Shown: piece by piece, positions 1 to 13,600 of the stretch
How the letters are laid out: the number at the start of each line of letters is the position of its first letter
Numbering within the stretch: position 1 is the stretch's first letter
Source: Ulota crispa
Taxonomy: Eukaryota; Streptophyta; Bryopsida; Orthotrichales; Orthotrichaceae
Assembly: GCA_963920765.1 (NCBI GenBank)
Contig: OY987246.1
Coordinates: forward strand, 8,930,501 to 8,994,500
Length of the DNA: 64,000 nt
Reading direction: 5' to 3'
Position numbers and translations under genes: made by a program
Notes under the pieces: generated by a model
Told to the model about the DNA's origin: nothing
What the model saw: only the letters and a program-made list of their open reading frames with translations
Databases searched by the model: none

Positions 1-1306
1 CAAGGTATGACACATGCCTAAGGTGGATGAAAAGTGCCAAGGGCCCTTTCAAAACCCTCTCAATACACTTTGTCCTAACAAGTTTAGCAAGGCCCTTCAA
101 AACACTATTCATCACTATACATCCTAATTTTAGTGAACTTTATCCTCTATTTTCCTTGATAAGTGGTCAAATGAATATTTAAGGAGCATGTTGAAATACA
201 AGGACACCTTTTTGAAGAGCATGAGTGGAGATCAAAGAGCTTGAGGGCCCTTCAAAAATAGATGAAACTTTTAAATGTGCTAAAACTTGTAGAAATGCTC
301 TTACTATCTCACTCTTCTTTTTTTTTGACTTAATTAAAAGGTGTTTGTTTACAATCAATGCTTGAAAATGGTCAACAATTTTGCCTAGCCAAGACATTGA
401 CCTTATCCAAGCATCACTGTGTACGTGTTATAGCTGGTGTGTAGAAGAAGGCGACTCCACAGTTGCAATTTAGGATTCTACAAGAAGATTAGCACTTCGA
501 ATAAACAAGAACTGGATTTTACCAAAAGATTTTAGACCATTTTTGCAAATTGCAGAAGAGGATCTGAATTCCAAATTCTCAAATTCAACTTGATAGAAAT
601 CTAAAATGGTAGAATAGCTGAAAAGGTGCGGTAGACATATCAATCCCCTAAATCCAATCATGACGTCATGTCCACATATGTCATCGTCCATGGCCTTGAC
701 ATCAACCTTAATCGTGACGTCATGTGTGGCCATTCCATCTCTTCCAACCCACGCAATCACCTGCATTCATACTAAACTGAGAAACAAACAAGAGAACCTC
801 CGTACTTGAGGCTTTGTCCCTGTACTGGCAAGGATCACAATATTTTGGCAGCGCCCCGCGCCCTGTTTCACGAGGCAGGTTAATTTCTAATCAGGGGTAA
901 TAGTAATAGTTTGCTCCCTATATTTCTTTTTTGTTTCAATCATAATCTCCTCTAAGGTCCTTGAACTAAAACAGGGTCTTTGAATCTAAATCTGAATTCA
1001 AAATTCCCAAAATCAATCTTTAGATGGTAAAATTCTGAAATTTCAGAATTTTGAAATGTGAAAAAGGAGAATTTTTTCATTTTGGCCCCACATCGTGAAA
1101 TAGGGCGCATGACGTTTGCAAGGCCAAAATATTGTTCACCTACAAGCAATGGGTGTTTGTTATAGGAAAGATCTATTCAAATTTCCTCACATGTAGCTTT
1201 TGTCAACAACAAAAGGGCATTTCATATTTCTTACTATGTATTAGGTCATTTTTACAGCAGAGGTGAGAAGCCATGAAGAAAATCTCTCTTTGGCCATGGC
1301 TTGATC
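1..1306. other. gene-free stretch with repeat remnants
   Basis: No supported gene. Short reading frames here have no recognisable domains. The part from about 930 to 1060 is, on the reverse strand, clearly similar to one arm of the palindromic element at 46646-48516 (the stretch beginning ACCATC and ending near GGACCTTAGAGGAG), so it is probably a decayed relative of that repeat. The segment 540-660 has a weaker match to the same family. Nothing else is recognised. Confidence 0.5.
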
Positions 1307-1310
1307 TTAA

Positions 1311-2237
1311 CCCCTAAAGGACTGTTGTCCCTTTGGGGGACAGGTGGGAGTTCGGGCATGTACCTTTGGATAAGCTACTTTGTGTGATTTTCTAAAACTT
1401 TTATTGACAATGGGGAATTCAAAGATCTATGCGGGCATCTAATTTTTTCCTCATTCCAACAATTATTGAAGAAGTTATGCATGAAAGTCTAAAAAGCAAT
1501 GGAGGACTGCCCGCCCGGGCAGCCCAAAAACTTCTTTAAATTTTTTCAAAAAAAAACTAAAATTTGAAATTGGTTCTTTAGATTTTTTTTATAGGTGAGA
1601 AGCTTTGAATCATTCAATTTCAGTCAATGACATGAAAGTTATGAGGAGTTTTTGTTTGTGGGCAGTTATGGAATCTCTACTCTAAACAAACTTTGAAATC
1701 CTTTATTTTACTCAATTTTTATTATTTTGGAAAAAAAAAAAACCAAAGGATGTAGATTGTTTATCACAACATTATGACTGTTGGGATCTGCATTTTTCAT
1801 TTTAATAATTAAATTCTTAACAATTTGGTGATTTGACTCATTCTCTACTTCTTTTTACTTACTGATTTTTCCTATGTGTTGTATTGTTCCAATTGATTTG
1901 AAAATTCTCCCACACATAGCTAACTTGATCTCCTACATGGGAAAAATAAAGTGCAAAGTTGCGTAGAGCAATTATTTTCATGTAAGAATGGTCAAAGGCT
2001 TTTGAAATTTTGCGGCAGCATAAAAAACAACTTCTTTTTCACTTTAGATGTAAGTATCTCACTCATGTCCATCTGGAATGACCTGATTTTTTTTTTCACA
2101 AGTACCTAATCTAGTGTAGGGCAAGATCCTATGGTTGGATTTCCCAAATTTTCAAAAAAAACTACCTTCTTACTAATCCCCCAAAAGTGGCAGTTTTGAG
2201 TGATTTTCACTAAAAAAATGGCTTAGTCCTTTAGGGG
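1311..2237. mobile_element. 927-bp TTAA-flanked non-autonomous element, copy A
   Basis: The element begins CCCCTAAAGGAC directly after TTAA (1307-1310) and ends GTCCTTTAGGGG directly before TTAA (2238-2241), giving a short perfect terminal inverted repeat inside a 4-bp TTAA duplication. A second copy lies at 27287-28213 with exactly the same length and collinear similarity throughout, for example around the shared CTTTTATTGA segment near the start. No coding capacity is seen. TTAA target duplications are typical of the piggyBac and Kolobok superfamilies; assignment to either is inference because no transposase is visible. Confidence 0.8.
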
Positions 2238-2241
2238 TTAA

Positions 2242-2638
2242 AAGGCCAGCTTTTTGAGGGAATAACCTTTAGTTCTAATGTGAAGTGAAAAGGGGTCACA
2301 AAATTGTAAATTATGTTTTTGGTGTATTTCCTAAAAAAACAAATTACAAGTAAAATTGATTGGTTGTAAGAATTTTGGCCAAATAGTCCCTTGGAATATT
2401 AGGTGTGCCTTCCACTTTTGATAAGCCTAAAGCAGCTTCCAAGGATCCAAAAAAAATTCATCTTCATTTTTATAGAGGATAAAATTAATGTCCACCTCAT
2501 TTTTTTCATTTTTCCTTGTCCTTTAGAAGGAAATTTCAATATAAAGTGACATTACTTGGTCTTCTCAATTTTTGTAGTTTCCATATGTTGAATTGTTTTA
2601 AGTGATTTTCACAAAAAAAGGGCTTGATCATTTAGGGG
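2242..2638. repeat. fragment ending in the same TTAA-element terminus
   Basis: This stretch ends with the same 3' motif as copy A (AGTGATTTTCAC, an A run, GGCTTGATC, then TTTAGGGG before TTAA at 2639-2642). No matching left end is visible immediately downstream of copy A. It may be a truncated second copy, or the outer part of an element into which copy A inserted. No coding content is recognised. Confidence 0.5.
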
Positions 2639-2642
2639 TTAA

Positions 2643-3416
2643 ATACTCAAATAAATCCTTCAAGAGCTGAAAGGAATCTAGTCATTCTAGTGAAATCCAA
2701 AATTTACATCAAAATGTCTTAGATTCTATTATTGAAGTGACTTGGACTTTGTTTTATAGACACAAGTTGTTCATAATAGAGGTGAAGGGATTCATAATAT
2801 ATGATCACTATGAGTACAGACTAGTACTGACTATAGAGTATAGAGAAACAATGTCACGAATCATTAACAAAATCTCCTATTCCCTTGATAACCAGAGTTG
2901 TCTTGTCGGACAGATTTTGAGGTCTGGTCGTTGTGTTGTTTGTTTGAGATTTGATGTTGTGCATGACAAGTGTTGAGTATGAGTGACAAATTTGTCTAAT
3001 GAGGTCATATTTAATAGCTAAAATAATTTGAAAATCTCCTCTAAATATGATCCAAAATGTAGAATCTAATAAGTGTATATTGAATTGAGATACTTCAATA
3101 CAATGAAATTGTAATATGCTAAGATCAAAAATAGAAAGTGCTTTATTTAAAAGCCAACTTTAGAATTAACTTTATTAGACAGACGGAGGGTCTCTTGTCT
3201 GTCTATGACGTCAAGTTTGTTGAGTTGTCGCCATGTCAGGGAAGACAACCATGATGATAACCCTATTTGCAAGTATGTGAAACAACCAGAGTTAGAAAAA
3301 TTGTGAAATTTGTCCCAAGTCTTAGACAAGGAACATCATAGCCTCACACACACAAAACCTACCCAGTTAGCCAGCCCGAGGGGCTTGGTCAATTGGTTTG
3401 ACCTTGGAAGGAATGA
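2643..3416. other. gene-free spacer left of the CACTA element
   Basis: Only short reading frames without recognisable domains. The last three bases before the transposon (CAT, 3417-3419) form the left target-site duplication of the element that follows. I see nothing else in this spacer. Confidence 0.5.
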
Positions 3417-3419
3417 CAT

Positions 3420-3452
3420 CACTATAAGAAACCCGCGTTTTTTTGGATGTCC
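3420..3452 (+). repeat. left terminal inverted repeat of CACTA element
   Basis: Starts CACTATAAGAAACCCGCG, followed by a T run and GGATGTCC. It pairs with the inverted right end at 34694-34726 with few mismatches. The terminal CACTA pentamer and adjacent AAGAAA-type sequence are diagnostic of the superfamily. Confidence 0.85.
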
Positions 3453-5396
3453 GAAAATTGCCAATTTTGCATTTAATTTGACGTCAAATGAGTCCGGTCA
3501 CATGTCAAAAATTTTGCGTTAACTTCGATTAGCAAAAAACATCAAAAATTTCAAGAAAACAAAGGCACGTTTTTGGTGAACATCAACATTAACATGGCTC
3601 TAGGGGGGGTAAGAAAAAACTGACCCATGGGGCGAATGGGCAATGCCTGCCCTAGAAAACCTCATCCAGTAACTTTTTTTTTTCATCTAGTGAAAATCTG
3701 ACATTGACTGTGACATGCATGCATTCCAAAATCTTATGTAGCGTGTCAGAGCGGGGGTAAGAGTGACCAATTCCAACATCAACAATAACGTCAATAGGGA
3801 CATCAAACTCAATGTTATCCTACCATTGAAAACATCTACAGCATTACAATCCATGTCTATATTGACGTGCAGTGTCACATGGCCCTATTTTGCTAGTTGT
3901 TCCGCATTACGCAAGTAAGGACATGTTCAAGGTTGGACTTCAGGGTTGTGTGTCCGGTTCAATGTCCTCATTGACGTACCTTTGCTCATCCAAGGCATTA
4001 AAGGTAACATATATGATTACATTTGATTTGCTTGAAATTGAAAAAATTTGCAACAAGTTGTTGACTTAGGGTTACATTGTTGACATTTGCATCGACTTGC
4101 ACGTGTAATCTTGACATTCATTGCTACAACATCAGGGTTCATATGGATGTTAAGTTTGTCCGCTCTCGCATTCTAGGTGATGGCAAGCAAATCCCATGCC
4201 CTACTAAGCATGTACATTCCGGCATGGTACTGTTGAGCAGAATGCTATAATTGGCATGTTCCTTGACATAAGATGTTTCCCATGACAACATTCTAGATGT
4301 AACATAAATCAGCATGAATGTTCTAATTTACAACCACGGAAGTGTGCCATGTTCTAGGGGTACACAAATACATGTCCGTGAGCATGTAAATTCATGCATA
4401 CTATTGTTACAAAAACATGGGTTCATTGACAGTGCATGTACAGATCCTCGTACGTCTTTATATCCTCTGGAGTGACTGAAGCGTTGAATTGGATGTATTT
4501 TTTATTTTAGGGAACATTGATTTGTGTGCGTAGCATGTTTACGTGATGTCATTTGCCATGCACAATGTAGCCCTTGCTTGTTCATCATAATGTCTCTACA
4601 ACATTAAATTGGAGGCTTGGGGTTTAGGCTGGTGATTGTTATTATGCAACAACCACTTTGTTTGATGTCTTTTCTTGTTTTCAAGTTGTTCAAATGAATG
4701 CCAATGGTTTAGGGTGGTGTTCATAAATGCCTACCATTCAGCTCATATTTGCCTACATGAATGTCTTCGATGACACATCAGGAATGTCAACTATTGAACT
4801 CAACAGCTTTATGAACATCCACTTAGTTCTAGTCCTGCCCCCCATGACACCTACTTCGATGCTTCCTCGGACATCTACTGCGTCCACAAAGGTATTTCAT
4901 TAAACATGCTTCTTTCAGTACTAAGGGGGATGGACGTCCCTTAGATGACTGAATTGACATAGTACCAAGTGTTTGATTGACCACATTGCAATGTCTTCAA
5001 AGACATTCTCAACATGCATTACAATCACTTTCATCCTACCATAATCAATAAAGGGTTCTAACCAATAGTGAAAGTCATGCAAGCATCATTACCATGAAAT
5101 AAAGTGTAATCCAATGCACACTTCAAGGTTCCATTTGTACATAAAGTAACTTGGCACTAAACCCCAACTTCCACATGTAAAGCTAAGCTTCCTCTCCCAC
5201 TAGAATAAATCTAACGTTGTGCCGGATGTTGATTGGGATGTGAACACTACCATCTCCGCTGCTAGGACTGACGCACATGCAATGCTGCACACGACGTCCA
5301 AAAGGATATCAACCCGTTAGAGATAATGCTCACATAAACAAATGAATGCAAGCCATGACAACTTCACAGCAAAAACACTCACATCCTCAAACTCAC
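3453..5396. other. left subterminal region of CACTA element, non-coding
   Basis: No gene is recognised. The stretch is rich in short motifs of the type GACAT/ATGTC, GACGTCA and AACATTG in both orientations. Dense short subterminal repeats are the expected transposase-binding region in CACTA elements; that role is inferred, not shown. Similar motifs recur in the right subterminal region. Confidence 0.5.
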
Positions 5397-7408
5397 CTAC
5401 ATCTAAAGCGGCTAAGGACTTCATTTCTTCTTTGTCGCATCCGCCCTTGTTGTCAAAGCCCCCGCCTACACAATCCCATTTCTTGTGTCAAGCCTTGTGT
5501 ATGTAGTTCTTGGTCATACAAAAATTCATGGAAATTGCAGAACTCACTAACCTTTCCATTTGATTTTATGGACCTCAAGTGGTTGGTCACAATTGGTTTG
5601 GGGGCAACCGCTTCCACGGACGACGAAGGCCCTGCTGAATTTGTTGCCTTCTTTGTTGCTACCGTGCTACCCATTGTATATGGGTCCTTGGGTATTGCTT
5701 GCTACTGCAAGAAAATATCACCCCAGCAAAATAGTGGCACACAACATAGATGAGAGCATCTAAATAAGCATGGATTGTTATAATGTATGTCAACCAAAGC
5801 ATTGTCATTGACCTCCGCCTACATATGTACATGTCATACAAGACATTTCAATCAACATAACCACATTTAAAGAAACATGCACAAAATGTTGTTTACCTGC
5901 TCTAGCATGCCTATAGCAATGTCCTTGGTTGCATCCTTTTTTGGGGTTGTGTTGACAGCCAGCGTAACCTTGTTGCTATCCACACCTCCATCCTTTGTCA
6001 CCACCAAGTCCTTCTTGGTGGCTTTGTCTGCCACCCCTCCATCTACTCCCACTCCTCCAACCACCATCGCGTCCCCACTCACAACCGCCGCCTCCTCTCT
6101 ACTAGACTTTGCAATGTCCACCTTCGCCCCTTCCTCCCTCTCCACCTCCTCAACTCCATTGCTGGCCAAGCACTTCTTCTCTCTTCCATGCGCTTGTGCG
6201 GCAGTCAGGGCTGCCACGCTTGCAACCAACTCCTTGAGCGTGCCCTCCAATTGAGATTGAGTAGACATCATAGCCAATGACAGCTCTGCAACCAACCCTC
6301 GCACCTCTGCTATCTCTCTTTGAAGATATGCAACCTCTTTGCTGAAGTTTGCACACCCTTTTCCCTTCTCGCCCTCCAACCGCTTCATCTCCTTATCCAT
6401 CTCCTCAACAATCTTGGTCTCATAGGATTGCTTGCCAAGCTCATTATCCTAAAACATAGAAACCTGTCAATGTAGGGAATAAACTTCAATACAAATGGCC
6501 ACAACGTCACGTACAAGAGGGACATGCTACAGCAAAATATCAAAATAAGCCAACTGCCATTACTTAGAACGTCAAGGATGACAAGACACACACATCATAA
6601 ACTTTGAGGACATCCAACAAAACATGAAAGGACACGCATCTTACCAATCTGTATGTCACAGATGTCCGCAGTGCGTTCATCTTTGCCGTATTGTCCCCCT
6701 TGCCTTCTGATATTGCCCGCATCTGCTGCAACTTTGCCTTGGACTCCGGCGTCGCACGTTTCTCTACTAGAGACTCCCACTACATGTCGGTGACCTTGGG
6801 CGGCTTCAGCAAGTTGTCATCAATCATGTTGTTGAGTCTGAAGCGCTCGGCAATGAGTAATTTGGTCATCCTGGGGCCTAACCACTCCTTGTTGATCTGC
6901 TTCCCCCTATTCCTTCCCCGCAACTCCCACTCTGCAAGGACGTCCATCACCAAGCCAACATGAACTACCCTATGCATACCAACATGTGAACAAGATTGCA
7001 ATGTCAGAATAACAACAACCTAAGAATACCAATAACAAGTTTAAAGTGACATGGAATTACCTCCATACAAGCTCTCAAAGAAATGGTCCTTGAGCACTTT
7101 CGACTGCTGCGCCCAATTGTAATAGCAATCAAGGTCCTTTGAGAGGAGCCTAATATGTGTACGCAATGTCTTCACCATCTTCCCAATTGGGTTGAGATTG
7201 ACGTCAGTGAGTATCTTCTTCTTCTCCTTGATGTCTTGCAGACGTCAAAGCCGTTTGAAAGGCTGCTTCTCAGCCTTCGGCCTAATTGGGAGAGGAGTGT
7301 GGTCAAAGTCGGACTCCTCTTTGTCCATGTTCTCCTCCTCATCACTATCCCTCTCTTCGTCCTCTTCTGATGAGGAATCAAAAGGACTAAACAATGTGTA
7401 CAACACAT
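5397..7408 (-). pseudogene. Transposase_24-like (Ptta/En/Spm) CACTA accessory gene, decayed
   Basis: A multi-exon gene can be traced on the minus strand: an acidic exon (about 7408 down to 7060, with a Ser/Glu/Asp run), an exon from about 6964 to 6647, one from about 6450 to 5898, one from 5701 to 5552, and a small one ending at 5397, joined by plausible GT-AG sites. The second exon contains RKWR-like basic residues followed by a W-ES-LVEKR-x-TPE-x-KAK-LQQ-MR pattern, the layout of the plant Transposase_24 family. The 5898-6450 exon is Lys/Glu-rich and predicted coiled coil, then Ala/Val-rich. Two in-frame stops (about 7245-7247 and 6780-6782) interrupt it. It lies near the left end of the CACTA element and faces outward, opposite in direction to the TNP2 gene. 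Family assignment is moderate; gene decay is clear. Confidence 0.6.
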
Positions 7409-7659
7409 CTGAGTTAATATGTCTTCTATGTCATTTGAGGCGTTCAACAAAACATGACACATATAAGACTTTGCAACTACACATGTATAAAAATATTAAA
7501 ACAAATGTACAGACAACAAACCACGTCCAAAGCCACACATTTGTAACAACATCTTGGACGTAAACAATCATCAAACATGTCCGTGGAGATGTCTGAAAAG
7601 CTAACCTCAACAATTACGTGCCAATTTTGGAATACATGTGTATAACAAACCCTGGTCAA
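7409..7659. other. spacer between accessory gene and tandem array
   Basis: No confident coding exon. The upstream part of the minus-strand accessory gene (5' leader or a missed first exon) may lie here. No further structure is seen. Confidence 0.35.
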
Positions 7660-10600
7660 ATCCCTCAGCCTTACCCATGCTATCCCCTTTCCAATTCAAT
7701 GTGGAATCTTGACAAAACTGGCCTACCCAATCCACCAACATGATTGGAAAATAACATAAACTAGTGAATCACCAAACTAGAAGCTAATAAGGAAAAAGCC
7801 CTACCCCTATGACCCTCTACCTTCTCCACAAAATCTCCTTGTCCATTCCTATTTAGAACAATCACAAGTAAGGCCCATCAAAATCACCAAGCGTGATTGA
7901 CAATTAGCCTTCCAACTCTAATTAACACCAAACATGAAAAACAAAAGAAAGGCCCCCCAAACCCCCTTGCATTCTCCACAAGATCCCTGTCAATCTTATT
8001 TTGAACTGAATTCAATCCATGACTAAGCAACACACCAAGCATGAATGGGAAAATACCAAACACTTAGAAGCACCAACCATAAAAAAAAAACCATGAAAAT
8101 TTCCGCCCCTAACCTAGTGGCCCCAGCCTTCACAATGACATCCCCTGCCCATTCCAATTTTGAAATATAGACAAGTCTACCCATCCACATCATCATACAC
8201 AAATAAAAATTCACCATACACTCTAATTAGAACAAAAACAAAACAAAAAATGAAAAATTCCGAACCCTTTGACCAGGCCATCCAAATCATCAAACACAAA
8301 TAAAAATTCAGCATTCACTCTAGTTAGACCAAACATGAAACAAGAAATGAAAAATGTCCATACCTTTGACCCCTTCCATTCCCCAGACATACCTGGTCCA
8401 TTTCATTTTGAAATTTAGACAAGCCTACCCATCCAAATTCATCAAAAACAAATACAATTTAGCAAACAACTCTAATTAGTCCAAACATGAAACAAAACAT
8501 GAAAAAAAACAATACCTCTAACCCTTGCCATCCCCACAACATACCCAATCCATCTCATTTCAAAATAAAGACACGTCTGGAAATCTAAATCACCAAACAC
8601 AAATAAAAAGTCACCATACAACTCTGACTAGACCAAAAATGAATGAAAAAATGAAAAATATCAATACTTGTGACCCTTTCCATCCCCAGACATACCCGGT
8701 CCATCTAATTTCAAATTACAGACAAGTCCGCCCATCCAAAATCACCAAACACAAATAAAAACTCACCATACAACTCTGCTTACACCAGAAATGAAATGAA
8801 AAATGAAAAATATCGATACCTTTGACCCTTCCCTTCCCCAGACATACTCGGTCCATCTAATTTCAAAATACAAACAAGTCTGGCAATCCAAATCATCAAA
8901 CACAAATAAAAATTCACCATACAAACTCTGATTAGACCAAAAATGAACCAAAAAATAAAAACAAAGAAACCCCTCTGACCCTTCCATTCCGCGGATATAC
9001 CAAGTCACTCTCATTTCAAAATTTAGACAAGTCTGTCCATCCAAATTATTAAAAACAAATAAAAATTCACCATAGACTCTGAATAGACCAAACATGAAAC
9101 AAAAAACTTAAAAACCCAAACCCTTGACTTTGCCATCCCCATAGCATATAGCTCAATCAATTTTTGAATCATAGACAAGTTTGGCCATCCAAATTCACCA
9201 AACACAAATAAAAATTTGCCATGTAGACTCTAATTAGTCCAACCATGAAACAAAAAATGAGAAATACCAATGCCTCTTACCCCTTCCCTTTCCCATACAT
9301 ATCCGATCCATCTCTATTGAAAGTATAGACAAGTGTGACTACCAAAATCACCAAACACAAATAAAAATCCACAATAGAACTCTAATTAGACCAAAAATGG
9401 AAAAAATAGAAAAAACCCAAATCCTTGACTCCTTCCCTTCCCCAGACATACCCGGTCCATCTCTTTTCAAATTACAGACAAGTCTGCCCATCCAAAATCA
9501 CCAAACACAAATAAAAACTCACCATACAACTCTGCTTACACCAGAAATGAAATGAAAAATGAAAAATATCAATACCTTTGACCCTTCCCTTCCCCAGACA
9601 TACTTGGTCCATCTAATTTCAAAATACAAACAAGTCTGGCAATCCAAATCATCAAACACAAATAAAAATTCACCATACAAACTCTGATTAGACCAAAAAT
9701 GAACCAAAAAATAAAAATAAAGAAATCCCTTTGACCCTTCTATTCCGCAAACATACTAGGTCACCCTCATTTCAAAATTTAGACAAGTCTGCCCATCCGA
9801 ATCCATCAAATACAAATAGAAATTGGCATACAACTTTGAATAGAACAAAAACAAAACAAAAAATGAAAAATATTGATACTTCTGACCCCTTCGATTCCCC
9901 AAACATATCGAGTCCATCTCATTTCAAATTATAGACAAGTCTAGCCCATCAATTCACCAAATACAAATAAAAATTCTCAAAACGCGTAGAAAAATTGACC
10001 ATGCACTCATATTAAACCAAATAGGAAACAAAACATGAAAAATGTTGATACCTCTCACCCTTGCAATCCCCACAACATACCTAGTCCATCTAATTTCAAA
10101 ATATAGACAAGTTTGCCCATCCAAATTCACCAAACACAAATAAAAACTCACCATACAATTGTGAGTACACCAAAATTGAAACTAGAAATGGAAAAAAACA
10201 AACCCCCTAGCCCTCTCATCCCCACAACAGGAAAGGTCAATCACATTTCCAAATATATACAAGTCTGCCCATCCAAATTCTTCAAACTCAAATAAAAATT
10301 CACCAAACAACTCTGATTAGTCCAAACATGAAACAAAAGATGAAAAAAATTGATTCCTCTAACCCCTTCCCTTCTCCAAACATACCAGGTCAATCTCATT
10401 TTGAAATGTAGACAAGTCTTGCCCATTCAAATCATCATACACGAATAAAAATATATCATACACTTAGACTAGACCAAACACAAAACAAAAAATGAATAAT
10501 ATTGATACCTTTGACTCCTGCCATTCCCATGACAAATCTAATCCATCTCATTTAAGAATATAGACAAGTCTAGCCCATCAAATTCACCAAACACATATAT

Positions 10601-13600
10601 AAAAATTCACCATACAACTTTGAACAAACCAAACATGAAAAAAAGGAAAAAAAAGGAACCCTTGACCCTGCCATCTCCACAACATACCAGCTCAATCAAA
10701 TTTCAAAACATAGACAAGTCTAGCCATCCAATTCACCAAATACAAATAAAAATTCACCATACAAACTCTAATTAGTCCAAAGACCAAACATGAAACAAAA
10801 GATAAAAAATATCAATACTTTTGACCCCTGCATTTCAAACCTTAAAGGTTAATCTCATTTCAAAATTTAGACAGGTCTGGCCCACCCAAATCATCCAACA
10901 CAACTAGAAATTCACCATACACTCTAACTTGACAAAACATGAAAAAAAAAACAAAAAAAACCCCGAACCCTTGACCCTGCCATTTCCACAACATACCTAG
11001 TCCATCTCATTTCAAAATACGGACAAGTTTGGCCATCCACTTCACCAAACATGAATATAAATTCACCAAACAATCTGAGATTAGTCCAAACATGAAACAA
11101 AAAGATAAAAAATATCAATGCCTTTGACCCCTTTCCTTTCTCCATACATACCTTGTCCATCTTTGTTCAAATTATAGACAATTTTGGCCACCCAAATCAC
11201 CAAACACGAATAAAAATCCACAATAGAACTTTGATTAGACCAAAAATGGAAAAAAAAAAAAAAAACCCTGAACCCTTGACCTCTTCCCTTCCCCACAGCA
11301 TACTAGGTCCATCTCTTTTCAAAATATAGACAAGTTTGGACCATCCAAAATCAACAAACACAAATAAGAATTCTCCATACACACTGCTTAGACCAAAAAT
11401 GAAACAAAAAATGAAAAACAATGAACCCTCTAATCCTGCCATCCCTAGAACATACCTGGTCCATCTCATTTCAAAATATAGACAACTCTGACAATCTAAA
11501 TCACCAAACACAAGTAAAAATTCACCATACATTGTGATTAGACCAAACGTGAAACAAAAAATGAAAAAAACCTAAACCCCTAACGCTGCCATCCCCATGA
11601 CAGCAAATGTCAATCACATTTGCAAATGTAGACAAGTTTGCCCATCCAGATTCTCCAAATACAAATAAAACTTTACCATACAATTTTGATTAGACTAGAA
11701 ATGAAACAAGAAATGAAATAAACCAATCACTTCACCCCTTCCCTTCCCCATAGCATACCATGGTCATCTCTTTTCAAAATATAGACAAAGTTTGGACCAT
11801 CCAAAATCAACAAACACAAATAAAAATACACCATACATTGTGATTACACCAAAAATGAAACAAAAGAGGAAAACAATTGAACCCTCTGACCAGCCCATCC
11901 AAATCATCAAATACAAATAAAATTCACCATTCACTCTGATTAGACCAACCATGAAACAAGAAATGAAAAATGTTGATACCCTTGACCCCTTCCATTCCCA
12001 GACATACCTAATCCATCTCATTTTGAAATTTAGACAAGTCTGGCCTTCCAAATTCATCATACACAAATACAATTCAGCAAACGACTCTAATTAGTCCAAA
12101 CATGAAATGAAACATGAAAAAAATCAATACCTCTGACCCCTACCATCCCCACAACATATCCAGTCCATGTCATCTCAAAATAAAGACACGTCTAGCAATC
12201 CAAATCACCAAACACAAATAAAAATTCACCATACAACTCTGACTAGACCAAAAATGAAAGAAAAAATGAAAAATATTGATACTTGTGACCCTTCCCTTCC
12301 CTAGACATACTCGGTCATAGTCCTTTCAAAATTTAGACAAGCCTACCCATCCAAATTCATCATACACAAATAAAAATTCACCATACAACTCTGATTTGAC
12401 CAAAAATGAATCAAAAAATGAAGAACATCAATACCTCTGACCCTTCCCTTCCGCAGACATACCCAGTCCATCAAATTTTGAAATATAGACAAGTCTGGCA
12501 ATCCAACTCATCAAACACAAATGCAAACTCACCATACACTTAAATTAGACCTAAAATGAACCAAAAAATAAAAATAAAGAAATCCCTTTGACCCTTCTAT
12601 TCCACAAACATACCAGGTCACTCTCATTTTGAAATTTAGACAAGTCTGGCCATCCAAATTCATCAGACACAAATAAAAATTCACCAAACAACTTTGATTA
12701 GTCCAAACATGAAACAAAACACAAAAAATGTCGATACCTCTAACCCTTGCAATCCCCACAACATACCTAGTCCATCTCATTTCAAAAGATAGACAAGTCT
12801 GCCCATCCAAATTCACCAAACACAAATAAAAACTCACCATACACTTTGATTACAACAAGAATGAAACAAAAAATGAAAAAATCCAAATCCTTGATCCCTT
12901 CCCTTCCCCACAACAAACCTGGTCCATCTCTTTTCAAATTATAAACAAGTCTACCCATCCAAATTCACCAAACACAAATAAAAACTCACCATACAACTCT
13001 CCTTACACCAAACAAGAAACAAAAAACAAAAAAAAAACAGACCCTTCACCCCTTCCCTTCTCCAAGACATACCTAGTCCATCTCATTTCAAAATTCTGAC
13101 AAGTGTGGCCTTTCCAATGCACCAAACACAAATAAAAATTCACCATACAAGCTCTGATTAGTCTAAACATGAAATAGAAGATGAAAAATATCATTACCAT
13201 TGGCCCCAGCTTTCCAAACCTTAAAGGTAAATCTCATTCCAAAATTTAGACAAGTCTGGCCTACCCAAATTATCAAACATGATTAGAAATTCACCATACA
13301 CTCTGATTTGACCAAACATGAAACAAAAAACTAAAAAAACCCCAAACCCTTGACCTTGCCATCCCCACAACATACCAAGTCAATCAAATTTCAAAATTCT
13401 GACAGTCTCGCCATTTAATTCACCTAACACAAATAGAAATTCACCATGTAGTCTCAGATTATACCAAACATGAAACAAAAGATAAAAAATATCGATGCCT
13501 CTTACCCCTTTCCTTTCTTCATACATACCCAATCCATCTTTGTTCAAATTTTAGACAAGTTTGGCCAATTAAATCACCAAACACAAATAAAAATCCACCA

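Noticed and set aside
5877-6254. 125-codon plus-strand frame
   Set aside because: It lies antisense to the spliced minus-strand accessory transposase exon, whose frame has coiled-coil character and splice-site support.
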